A DNA stretch of 64,000 nucleotides from Lumnitzera littorea (taxonomy: Eukaryota > Streptophyta > Magnoliopsida > Myrtales > Combretaceae): contig JAMXBB010000008.1 in assembly GCA_024138015.1 (NCBI GenBank), positions 40,906,590 to 40,970,589 on the forward strand. Direction: 5' to 3'. The notes beneath the pieces were generated by a model. The model saw only the letters and a list, made by a program, of their open reading frames with translations, was not told the origin of the DNA and did not search any database. This document shows positions 21,926 to 31,705 of this stretch, one piece after another; within the stretch, counting starts at the first letter, position 1, and each line of letters starts with the position of its first letter. The position numbers and the translations under genes are program-made.

Positions 21926-23010
21926 CTTAGTTCTAATGCATACTTGACCATCCGACTAAATGCATCGAGCTTCCAAAGAAGTGTACGAAGTGGTTGGTCT
22001 ACAACACAATGATTTGGTGTACCAGGAAATATGGTCAAAGCTGTTGTGTTGAGATCATGATGGCTAGGGAAAACTTTTCCACCTTAAAATACGTAACCTT
22101 GGGCCCTTGGATAATGTGACTAACGTAATATATAGGCCTGTCTTCTCTTCCTTCTACCCTAACTAGCACTAACGAAAGTGCCTTATTGCTAATGGCCAGG
22201 TATAAGTAAAGATCTTATCATGGAACAAGCTTAGATAAGATTGATGGGTACTCTAAGAAGTTATATAACCCCACGAAGGCAGCTTAGCATTGGGGAGTCA
22301 AATTACAACCCTAAGGGTTCTTTAGGATCTTAAGGAACTCTATGCATTGGTTCGCATTACTAGCAATGAATTTGCTTAGGTCAATTACCATGCTAGTGAG
22401 CTTTTGAACCTCTTTGATTGTAGTTGGGGCCTTCGTGTCTCTTATGGTATTGATCTTTTTAAGGTTAGTTTCGATCTCACATTGAGTGACCATGAAGCCT
22501 AGGAATTTTCCAAACGTGACCCTAAATATGTACTTTTGGGGATTTAACTTCATACCATATTTCCTCATCCAATTAAAGGCCTCATGCAAATCCTTGATGT
22601 TGTCATCAAGCAACCTGCTCTTGATAATAATATCGTTTACGTACACTTCTATGTTGTACCTATGCTGAGGCTTGAATAATGTGGTCACCATACACTAATA
22701 CATTACCCCTAATGTTCTTGAGGCCAAAGGGTATGACGGTATAGTAGTAAGTACTAAAGTCTATGATGAAGGAAGTGTTTGGCTTCATCTTTCGAGTCCA
22801 TCTTAATATGGTTATAACCAAGAAGGCATCCATAAAGCTCACCAGAGCATGACTCGACATAAAGTCTACTAACTGTTTTATTCTTGAGAGGGTGAAACAA
22901 TCCATTAGACAGGCTTAATTAAGGTCAGTATAATTGACGCACATTTGCCACTTCATTGTTCTTTTTTACTAACACAACATTCACTAGCTAAGTTAAATAC
23001 TTCTCTTCCC
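21926..23010 (-). pseudogene. Tat-1 reverse transcriptase and RNase H (broken)
   Basis: On the minus strand the RT begins near 22,905 with …LSRIKQLVDFMSSHALVSFMDAF…, then …TVIPFGLKN…, and the catalytic box YVNDII (consensus YVDDII; the first Asp is Asn here) at about 22,636-22,650. It continues …MKLNPQKYIFRV…GKFLGFMVTQ…EIETN…, a pattern typical of Tat-lineage RT. RNase H follows (…LAISNKALSLVLVRVEG…PIYYVSHIIQGPK…KVEKFSLAI…) and is cut at …RMVKYALELS at 21,926 by the Ogre junction. Confidence 0.85.
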
Positions 23011-23639
23011 TAAAGAAGCCTACCTTGAGCAGCTTCTACACTTCTTCTTCTATAGTGACTTGTTGTTCTAGAGTAAAGTGCCTCTTCTTTGCTCGATAAG
23101 CCAAATCTTCTCATCTATTTTGAGGCTATAGGTTACCAAGTCAATCGAGATACCAAGCATATCTAATGGTGACCAAGCGAACTAATCTACATTGGACCAC
23201 AAGAGCTAAACTATGGCCTCCTTTAACCCTAGAGTTATCTCAACCCTAACCTTAGTGGTCTAGTTAGGGTTGGTGCTGATCTGCACCTCTTCTATTTTTT
23301 CACCTGGTCGACTTTCCCAACCGTTTTCTCCTATGGACCCATTTCTAAAGCAAAGACGTTGTCACCTTAAGCTGCCTTACATTAAGCTCCCTTTAAAGCT
23401 TCTGACTATATCTGCAAATTCATACCCCGATTGAAGTGGCGAATTTGGCCTTCAAGTAGAAGGACGGCGTGATGACCTGAGGTTAGTAAGGCTCCATTGT
23501 CTTAAGATTGCACCTTAAGGAGATGGGCAGTCTAACACCATGAACTCTATAGGTTGCTTAAAAACATTATCATTATTGCCAAGCTCTATATCTAATGTGA
23601 TGATGCACTTAGGTCAAATAGTCCTCCCATTGAACCTGA

Positions 23640-23800
23640 TCAAGTCATGGTGGTACAGCTTCATTTACACTAGCAATGTCTTCCGCATCTTATCATAGGT
23701 GTGCTTGAGTAGGATGTCAATGGAACTGCTTATGTCCACCATAATTTTTTAGACCTTGAAATCCAAAATCCTTACCCCTATCGTAAGGGCATCCTAATGA
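23640..23800 (-). pseudogene. Tat-1 aspartic protease trace
   Basis: The minus strand reads …RILDFKV…KIMVDISSSIDILLKHTYDKM…, corresponding to the Gypsy protease site V-D-x-G-S-S-A-D-I-L-x-x-x-x-x-x-K-M. The catalytic Asp remains but the following Gly is changed. Stops occur on both sides. Between 23,010 and 23,640 the pol linker is decayed. Confidence 0.6.
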
Positions 23801-23899
23801 GGGTGTCAACCCCCTCAAGATCTTCATTTAAGAAGGAGATGGAGGTATCTCGCCTCTTCCTCTTCTCTCTTACTGCCATCACCTCAGGCAAGGCATTAT

Positions 23900-24440
23900 C
23901 AAAGTTACTGTAGCTTAGTCAAATCCCTCAGTGAGGCCCCTCAACTATAATGCTGATGACACCTTTAAGAGCTCAACTATTACAATGGTCATTATTGTCT
24001 TCATCCTTAACATTGTTAGTTCATCGTCTCTGAGGTGCTCTCCTATTGCCCTCATTAACATCAACTACATATTCTCTGAAGATGCCTCTCTAGATGGCAT
24101 ACTTAATGGCATTCTTCAATTGGAAACACTCGTTCGTAGTGTGGCCATAATCCTTGTGGAACTGACAATACTTGTTAGAGTTCTTACTACTAAAGGAGGC
24201 AATTTCGTTTACCTCAGGCATCTATGGCATCCATAAGGGAAGGAAACTTGCTTTGCCTCCTACCTCATCCAATCTAATCTAGAGCTCCTTATTTCATGCC
24301 TCCATCTAGGCATTCTTTGCCATAAGTTCTATGAGCACTTTTTTTAGCTACTCTAGCTAACGTTGCTTAAGAGTGGGCTCGACTGGAGGGGGGGTCATTA
24401 TTTGGGTCCACTATTCACAAGGTGATGAACGAGTTGCTAG
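23900..24440 (-). pseudogene. Tat-1 gag remnant with zinc-knuckle region
   Basis: The minus strand reads NSNKYCQFHKDYGHTTNECF then QLKNAIKYAI…RGIFREYV at about 24,090-24,215. This is the cysteine-histidine motif of Tat gag, CxFHxDxGHxTxECxQLKxxI. The N-terminal part (about 24,260-24,440) aligns with 40,371-40,500 in Tat-2. The central gag core, which Tat-2 keeps at 33,350-33,861, is missing here, so about 0.5 kb was deleted near 24,240. Confidence 0.75.
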
Positions 24441-24483
24441 AAGATGTTGGATTTGTTTACTGTATTTTAAGAATCAAGCAAGT

Positions 24484-24510
24484 TTGTTTTCCATAAACAA
24501 TGCCAAATAT
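24484..24510 (-). other. Tat-1 primer-binding site
   Basis: The minus strand after the LTR reads TATTTGGCATTGTTTATGGA. The same place in Tat-2 reads TATTTGGTACCGTCTATGGG. Together they point to TTTGGCACCGTCTATGGG, close to the TTGGCGCCGT-type site common in Tat-lineage elements. Confidence 0.6.
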
Positions 24511-25098
24511 CGTAAGTAAGATTTAACTAGTAAAGTAGATTGGTTTAGGCTTTACACAAGCCTATGGTGAGCTTGCAAAATAAAACACAGCGAAGGGCAT
24601 TAAGGTGTTATCTAGCATTGCTACTCCAATACTTAAGTTAGTATGTGTGCAAAGGGAGATTAAGCAATAGTATTAAGAGCTCAAAAAGGGAGTGTAAGTG
24701 TACTAATAGTCAAGATGGTTTACTGTTGAAATGCTTAAGGTTATTTATAAAGGAGGACCATTGAGAGTCAAGGAAACATGAGTAGCATGTTGATAAATTT
24801 GCACGATTTAGGTAGTAGAAGTATGGAGTCTGACATGTTTTGGATTTGTAGGGTCGTGGTATTTGACTGAGTTTATAAGCCTTATCCACTTGTCTAATAA
24901 CCGCTTAAACCATGTAGAGTCGAGTAGGTCATCTAAAAAGGTTAGCTTGTCTAGAAAGCATATACTAAGGTCAATTAGTAAGATTAACAAATTGAGTGCT
25001 AACGAATCAGGCCGGCTATGGTTCAAAACAAGTAGGCCCATGGTCCAAACAAATCAACGTAAGCTTGAGGGATTCATGTCCAAAATATCCTATCAATA
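24511..25098 (-). repeat. Tat-1 5' LTR
   Basis: It aligns with 368-1,224 (which has an extra tandem unit) and with 40,611-41,219. The minus-strand TATA box is near 24,741-24,752. It is followed by AAGTA (25,099-25,103), the partner of GGGTA at 363-367. Confidence 0.85.
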
Positions 25099-25103
25099 AA
25101 GTA

Positions 25104-26452
25104 TACGACGTTTATCTTAAACAGTAAACCACATATTGGTCGGCATCAAAGTTACACAATGTTGTTCCATGGTTTTGGTCATGTACTGGTCTTGGATGAA
25201 GTATACGGCATGTACTTTCTTTCTTGAGGTCGTGTGTTTGTCTTCAAGTCAAAAACACAACGTGTAGCTCCAAAATTTATGCAAGTATCTTTACTTAGTC
25301 TTTAGGCATTCCCTTCTAACCTTAGAAAAAAATAAATTTTTTCAAATTTTTTTAAAAAAGAAAAAGGGTATATATTATATATATTTTTTTAAAGAGTATT
25401 TCTTTTCACAATATTAAGTATGGTTAAGTGCATGTTTCTTAAATAGAAAGTCATAGGTTCAAATTCTATGTATAGCATTTTGTTTTTTCAATATGCATTC
25501 ATTACATAAATGACATTTTCTTTTTGTTTTCTTCCAACCTATTTTATTCACAATAACAAATAGTATTAAATTTATTATTACAAAATTATATTTAACCAAA
25601 TAAATTCTCTTGAATTTTAATTTTTTATAAATTGTACACCATAAATGATCATTATTTTACCCATATTATAATTATTCTAATCTCATCGCAAAAATTATTG
25701 ATAAATAGTACTAATTATAACTTAATTTAGTATCATTTCTTTTATAATTAATGTTATGAAAATCAACGTAAAGCATTGAATGATTGATTATGTAATAACT
25801 TATATTTAAAAGAATTTTCTTAGCATAACCAATAAAATAATTTTGTAAAATTATCATAAAAAGAAATTGAAGAAATTATACTTATGTCTACTTTCTATTT
25901 TTGTTCTATTTGCAATTTCATATTCAAATATTTTTCTAATATATTTTTATTGAAAATAAAATTTATACAAGTTTTATATTTTAATCTTATTTTTCTTAAT
26001 AGATTGATAGTTAGATTTTAATTAATACATATATTAAAAGAAAAGGTAAAAGGTTTATTCTTTAACTTCTAAGGAAATGCATCTAATACTCTAAATAATT
26101 TTTTTAAAAAACTTTTTCTTATGTAAAGTTTAGAATCTATTCTCAGTACAATCATTAATGAAATCATATATGTATATACGCATACATACAAGATACAATA
26201 CAATTGTAATAAAAAAATAAATATTTTCCTATAGATGATTCTAATATTGATTTAATTAGAATAAATCCAACCCCTCAAATCATATGGTTCTGGATCCATC
26301 CCTATATTTGAGCATGACCTTAATGATCTATAATTTGATTCATTCCTCCATTTCTCCTTGTTTAGTTTTGGTTAGGTTATTGCTTGAGATTCCACCCATA
26401 GTTTCTTAGCCTTTTAGAATTCCAAGAGTACTGGATCTAACCTTAGGTCACA
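25104..26452 (-). mobile_element. GP-1 copy 1: rest of the 3' LTR, with insertion Z
   Basis: 25,104-25,312 and 26,309-26,452 together align with 46,800-46,889 plus 52,218-52,466 and with the same parts of the copy at 41,220-43,590. The LTR ends GGTCACA. The intervening 25,313-26,308 is a separate insertion. Confidence 0.75.
25313..26308. mobile_element. Insertion Z, copy 1 (unclassified)
   Basis: About 1 kb of AT-rich non-coding sequence that interrupts the GP-1 LTR. The copy at 42,628-43,443 sits at the same LTR position. The uninterrupted LTR at about 52,320-52,345 shows the empty site. Imperfect direct repeats flank it ('ctttaggcatt' and 'atttgagcatg'), consistent with a target-site duplication of about 9-13 bp. 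Near 25,422-25,478 a tRNA-like stretch with a B-box-like GGTTCAAATTC is seen. No clear terminal inverted repeat or poly(A) end was recognised. Confidence 0.5.
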
Positions 26453-27080
26453 TTATTGCCATAAAGGTACTGAAGATTTTCCCTCAACGTTTGACTCTTT
26501 TTTTTTTTATCTATATAGGCGTCTTCTAACTCTTTGTACTTGCATGGAAACCTTCAAAAAATGGGTTACACACTTGTTGCATAAACAAACTTTACTTCAT
26601 TCTCCTAGACTTGGTAAGAGCTTGGTAGTCCTTATGAATCTGCTCTCATGTCATGGGCAATAATGTGATCTACTAGCCTTCTTTAGTGAAAGAATAAGTG
26701 TTGGTTCTTCCATTATAGAGAGTATCCTTATTGTATTGCGTAGGATGGCCCAACAATATGTATGTATTCTTCATAAGCACAACATCACAAACAACCTCAT
26801 TAAAATACTTCTAATGGTATAAGGAATGCATATCTATTTATCAACCTAAACTTAAGCCTTTGAATTGAACCATTTTAGACCATATGGTGAAGCATGTGGA
26901 GTAGTGGCCAACCCCATCTTCTAAATCTATATTCTTGATGCAATATCAGCATAACTTCCACCATCAACTATTACAAAAAAATGTTCCCATTCATAAACAC
27001 CATGTACGGAATAGATTCTTGCACGTCATTACTAGATTCTAGTTCATCATACAACAACTTCTTCAACACCAAACTCAACA
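26453..27080 (-). pseudogene. GP-1 copy 1 protease remnant
   Basis: The minus strand contains …FFVIVDGGSYADIAS… at about 26,945-26,985, the active-site region of a Gypsy retropepsin-like protease (VDGGS…NVAS). It continues …KMGLATTPHASPYGLKWFN… and …MEEPTLILSL…, the rest of the protease domain. Stops are frequent. Downstream of protease the GP-1 3' LTR begins within about 120 bp, with no RT. At 27,080 the element is cut and the sequence jumps to what is 53,235 in the second copy. Confidence 0.7.
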
Positions 27081-27320
27081 TCAGACCTTCTCTCTCAAAA
27101 TGGCCAAATATTTTACGTGATTAATTTAATCCACACCATGTCTTGCAGTATAAACGGTTGCTTAAGTAAAAAACATTTCTTTAGCCCAAACGAAAAACCT
27201 AAAATATATTTTCAAAACTTTGCTAGTAAGAAATTTTATATATTTAGCATAATTTACGTTAAGACATGTTGGATTTTCTCTTCTTTTTCCCTTCTTTCAT
27301 CCGCTAAGTAGCTATATGTA
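27081..27320. repeat. Flank segment, copy 1 (part A)
   Basis: Matches 53,235-53,475 with few changes (from 'cttctctctcaaaatggcc' on). It continues at 31,250 after the hAT element. No gene is recognised. Confidence 0.75.
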
Positions 27321-28189
27321 TACCTAGGAGTTAGTTCAACTTGGCCCAAAACTGGCTCTAAACCGTCGGTTCATGGTTCAAGGTTACATTGAACCGTGAT
27401 CAACCCTTTAGCCGACGGTTCAGGTGGCCTGCTGGTTAAAAGGTCGGTTCATGGTCCTTAAACTATTTTCTTTTTTTTTCTCATGTCCGCTCTCTTAAGT
27501 CTTTACATTAATTTTTTTTCTTCTTACCTTACCGATCCTTTAATCAATTTTTTCTTTCTTCAAACCGTCCATTAAATATACATTAAAAACGAAAAGAAAA
27601 TAAAATACAAAAAAAAGTCTCTTACAATATGAATACATAATATTCCAATCTGATCGAATAAAATGAAGTAGTTAGAGGGAAAATATTTTTATAATATTTT
27701 ACAGTTGGCCATAAGATGCTTACGTATCCGTTAATCGGAATCAGACCGCCGTAGTTCAGTATAGATTTTTAGAAAACCTTTAATTTGTTGATCAATTTTA
27801 CGTTTTCAGAAAAATATCAAAGTGTATATTACTATTCAAGTTAAATTTTTTGAATGAAAATAATTTCAATCAGTCATAATTTAAAAAAACCTAATGCTAT
27901 ATCCGTACTTTTGAAAAAACTATGCCATTTAGTTTTCTTAGACAATTAGAAGAAAAGATCTTTTTCTAAGTAATAAAACTTTTTCGTAAAGGACAAAAAG
28001 AAAACTTATTATGTATCATCTTGAGGTAAATATTCATGTTCATAAGTAGGAGTGAAACTCGTAGGTAAGCTTAAGCTTCTATTAGATCGATTCCACTCAC
28101 TAAAGTAATCATCCTTTTCACTTGATATCCTACATTGTTCTTATCATATACAACTTACCTTGTACCAATTTTTTGTTCAAGCATTTGCC

Positions 28190-30126
28190 TCAATACTGAC
28201 AACAAATAGAGAGGCTTGGCGTTCGTCGACAATCAAGCCTGCTGTACTAAATGCTTGCTCAACAGCAACCGTTGAAGCCAAAGCAGCAAGTACTTCATGG
28301 GCGATACAAGATAGCAGTGGGTAGTCCCTTCTATGCTTTTACCACTACTCTAAAATATCAAAGTTCTTAATGGAGATATTTTCTGAAAACTCAAATTTTG
28401 TATTAGTATAATGCTACATCTTAGACATTAGACTACCAGACCGTTGCCCCTTCAATTTTTGCGACAGTAACTGCTCACCTATAAAAGAGTAATGCAGCTC
28501 TTTGGTGGGTGGCGAAAGAGAGACTGATGACTAGCCACCGTACTGACTTTGATAGCAGTTGAGCATCTCCTCTATATCGACAGTCGCTGCCGATACTTCT
28601 TACTGTGCTTCCAAGCTATACACGTTTTGAGAATTCGTTAGATTTTGAATGTAACCATAATAAGTTTTCAAATAAATTAGTAATAATTCCGTTTTACAAA
28701 GAGAGTCTAGAATAATTGCTACAAGATAAATACAAGGAATTTCTTTATAATAAATTAATCACTTCAACATCATATTGTATACGAATGAATGTAGGTTTGG
28801 GTCCTCACGAGCCTGAACTAGCATGCCAATTATACTGACAGTTGATATAACAAACAAGTGAATATCAAGCCTGTAAACTTGTGAAAAATTCTTAGTAGTA
28901 TCATGAAAAACTTTCAAAACTTTAAGTAATTGGATGCAAATATCCCAATTATTGGGGAAAATGTCAACTCTTTGCATGTTGTACATTGAGGAGTCACATA
29001 GCAGTTCATTGTAAAGAATCGTGCTATGCAACAATTCATAAGTCGAGTTCCAACAATGTTGCACATCCATCTTAAACTTTTGAGGTCTCTTCCCGCGCTC
29101 CATGCAGAAGTTCCTCTACTTTTTGTGAAGGGATGGTCTGTCTGTTATTGTCATGACGACATTCTTGATCGAAACTATACTGTCATGTAAATCTGCAATG
29201 TTATCCTTGATACACAAGTTAAAAATATGACATGCACAACGTATATGGAAAAAAATCCCTCCCAATGCTAGTTGACAGTAATTTTGCAAATTAGTTATTG
29301 ATACAATATTAACAGTTGCATTATCAAAACCTATAGAAAAAATTTTCCTCACTAATTGGTCTTCATTTAGGATTTCTTTAATAATTTTATAAATTTTTGG
29401 TGTCGTGTGACAATCGTTAAATACTCTTAAAGCCAATAGTCATTTATTAAGTTGTCAATTATCATCTATCTAATGAATAGTAATACCCATATAAGAATTA
29501 TTACGAAAAAGATTTATCCATATGTTTGCACATATAGACACTTGCGTATCGAAAGAAGCAAACTTACTTGCGAACTCTCTCTTACCTTTATGGTAGAGCT
29601 CCTACGTAGCTCGAGTTATCGTTCTATAGCTAAGCTATTGCGAGCTAGGGTTAAACGTCTCCTGCTTGTATCGACTTTATCACTCTGATGCACCCACGTT
29701 GATTAAGAAGTACATGTTCGCCAGGTACTATGCCAAGTTATATTTATGCCTCTCTTCATCACACCTCATTAGTATTTTTTCGGATGAACCACCACCTCAG
29801 GCAATCTGTTATTGCATTTTATCTATTCCCACCTCCTTGGGATACTTCGACCTTAAGTGCTTGTTAAGAGTACCATATCCCTCTCCCATTTTCCACGAAT
29901 AACTCGCGTTGTAATAGTTGCAGAATGCCCTCGAGTTCCCCCTTTCATCTATACCTTTACAGAAATTAGAAGTGAAAATATTAGACTTACCAAGTTTAAG
30001 GAGCTTACCTGAGTCGGATAGTCTTGAACTGTTGGGTCCACATTGTCCCATATGATGCTCTTCTATTTTGGGAATAATTTCAATGTCGTCCTCCTTATCC
30101 TTGAACATGCTTGTAGGGTAACTCAT
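28190..30126 (-). pseudogene. hAT transposase (broken)
   Basis: From N to C on the minus strand: an acidic leader from ATG at 30,126; a BED-type zinc-finger remnant (…AFCNYYNASYSWK…GTLNKHLRSKYPKE…) at about 29,830-29,940, with the second Cys and last His replaced by Tyr; the catalytic-domain stretch …SIGFDNATVN… and …FFHIRCACHIFNLCIKD… at about 29,180-29,340; CWNSTYELL (family RWNSTY) at about 29,035-29,060; and the C-terminal dimerisation motif …LAALASTVAVEQAFS… then TAGLIVDERQASL at about 28,205-28,290. Stops and frameshifts separate the pieces, so it cannot encode an active enzyme. The order matches Ac/Tip-like plant hAT transposases. Confidence 0.85.
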
Positions 30127-30854
30127 CCGTGAAGGTTCAAATCTCGCAGGTCATGCAAGGATGCTCATACAAGGAGGTTCAAATCTAATATGACATTCAG
30201 GGACACTCATTCATAAAGGTTCAAAACCGAGAAGTGGCGTACTTCAATAACTCATACATTGATATTCAACGTCAAAGTTAGGAGGTGGTGTGCCTCAATT
30301 ACTCGTGCAATGAGATTCTACATCGAAGCCCGGAGGTGGTGTAAATTTTTCTTCCACATTCTCAACTATATCGTATGTTCTTTACTCATTTAGGTCATAC
30401 TTATTATCTAGATACGCTTAAACGTCCTGAAACCGTAGCAATGCAGACAATGTATTGAAAGTTCCAACATTTTTACCCTTACTTTTACCACCAGATAATG
30501 AACTGTGTTTTTTACTGGAAAAAGTATGGCACAAAAATCTTTCCATTGGTACAAATATTTGTAAGTGAAAGATAGAAATAATATATAAGAGAAAATATAA
30601 CAAAAATTATATGATGGGTATGTGTATATCAGCGTTATTTGCTAATGCAAATTTTTTTGTGCAGTGGAGTGGAGAAATACGCACAAAAATTTAAGGTTAG
30701 TAGAAGGAAACATTTCTAACAACATTTCGCAACTGAAAAAAAATATAAAGACAGAATGGTTAGAGTTAGAGGGATTTAAGTAATTTGAAAAGTAAGTGTT
30801 TCTACTAAACTTGAAGCTGCTATTTATAAAGACAAAGGAACGTAGGAACAAGTC

Positions 30855-31012
30855 GTTTGAAATTTGAAATTTAAAATTTTAAGCAGTTCGACGCTGTAAA
30901 TTTTAAATTTTGAAAAATTTTGAACTTGAAATTTAAAATTTACGACGCATGTGTCGAATTTTAAATTTGCATTTGCAAATTCAAATCGCGTCAAAAAATT
31001 TTTACATATACT
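30855..31012. repeat. Subterminal AT-rich short repeats of the hAT element
   Basis: The motif 'aaatttaaaattt' and variants recur many times in both orientations. Subterminal short repeats are where hAT transposases bind in known elements; binding here is inferred. Confidence 0.5.
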
Positions 31013-31020
31013 AACAAAAA

Positions 31021-31075
31021 GAGGACAGGGGTAGGGGTCTAGGGGGTAAGGGTGGGGTGGGGGGTGTAGGGGACC
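31021..31075 (+). other. G-rich tract near the hAT right end
   Basis: At least six G-runs of three or more within 55 nt (GGGG TA GGGG, GGGGG, GGG, GGGG, GGGGGG, GGGG). Such a pattern can form a G-quadruplex. Confidence 0.5.
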
Positions 31076-31129
31076 GGCCAAAATTTTTTTTTTTTTAATA
31101 AATACGACTATTCTTGAACCACCGAGTCT

Positions 31130-31705
31130 AACAATTTTGCCTAGGCGAACTGCTTAAGCCCTAAAAGCGCAGCGAGTCAACCCAGCCAATAACGAGCTAG
31201 CCCAGTTCATGGTTTAAAACCAGTCCTTGCCCAGATCTAGCTATATGTATTTGGCGTGGAGAAAAATAGCTTTGTTGTTAAAATATTATGTTAATATGCA
31301 TATGTTATGAAAGGTGATATGTTTACTAGAAATAATTTTAACTCCTTTAGATTTCTTTCTTACGTTATGTTATTTCAAATGATAAAAGCTACATAACTTT
31401 AAGACTAAGAAATACTTGTCAATCCGCTTAGGCTTAACAGCTTAGGCCCTAAAAGCCTGGCGGGTCAACTCGGCCAATAACGAGCTGATCCAGTTCATGG
31501 TTCAAAACTAATCCTTGCCCAGATTTACCTATATGTATTTGGCATGGAGAAAAATAGCTTCGCTATTAAAATATTATGTTAATATGCATATGTTGTGAAA
31601 GGCGATATGTTTACTAGAAATAATTTAACTCCTTTAGATTTCTTTTTTACATTATGTTATTTCAAATGATAAAAGCTACATAACTTTAAGACTAAGAAAT
31701 ACTTG
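31130..31705. repeat. Two-copy tandem duplication of hAT right end plus flank (288-bp unit)
   Basis: Unit 1 (about 31,130-31,417) and unit 2 (about 31,418-31,705) share order and sequence: 'ccctaaaagc' at 31,159 and 31,447, the inverted-repeat end of the hAT element, then the flank 'ctatatgtatttggc' through 'gaaatacttgt'. The paralogous flank at 53,460-53,640 has only one copy. The duplication therefore happened after hAT insertion and includes its terminus. Confidence 0.85.

Larger units (their letters stand above)
368..25098 (-). mobile_element. Tat-1, Tat-type Ty3/Gypsy retrotransposon, heavily nested
   Basis: The element is bounded by LTRs at 368-1,224 and 24,511-25,098 and by GGGTA (363-367) and AAGTA (25,099-25,103). 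The second differs by two G-to-A changes, and the other Tat copy at 41,220 still reads GGGTA, which supports the boundary. Read on the minus strand the order is LTR, primer-binding site, gag remnant, protease, reverse transcriptase, RNase H, then a fragment of the integrase C-terminus, a spacer with tandem repeats, an antisense gene, polypurine tract and LTR. Gyp-A1 and an Ogre-type element are inserted in the pol region. Most of integrase and the end of RNase H are missing. Lineage is assigned from the protein motifs (for example the CxFHxDxGHxTxEC-like knuckle), the primer-binding site and the antisense gene position. Confidence 0.8.
27321..31239 (-). mobile_element. hAT-superfamily DNA transposon, decayed
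   Basis: The direct repeat TAGCTATATGTAT occurs at 27,309-27,321 and 31,238-31,250 and contains the 8-bp duplication expected for hAT. The paralogous uninterrupted site is at about 53,458-53,475. The ends form an imperfect inverted repeat: CTAG...TTGGCCCAAAACTGG...TAAACC on the left and, on the other strand, CTAGATCTGGGCAAGGACTGGTTTTAAACC on the right. The internal region encodes a broken hAT transposase on the minus strand. The exact terminal base cannot be fixed because of the longer shared repeat. Confidence 0.85.

Noticed and set aside
24808..25099. Overlapping frames on both strands in the Tat-1 5' LTR
   Set aside because: They are LTR sequence repeated at 368-1,224 and 40,611-41,219 with disrupted frames, so not coding.
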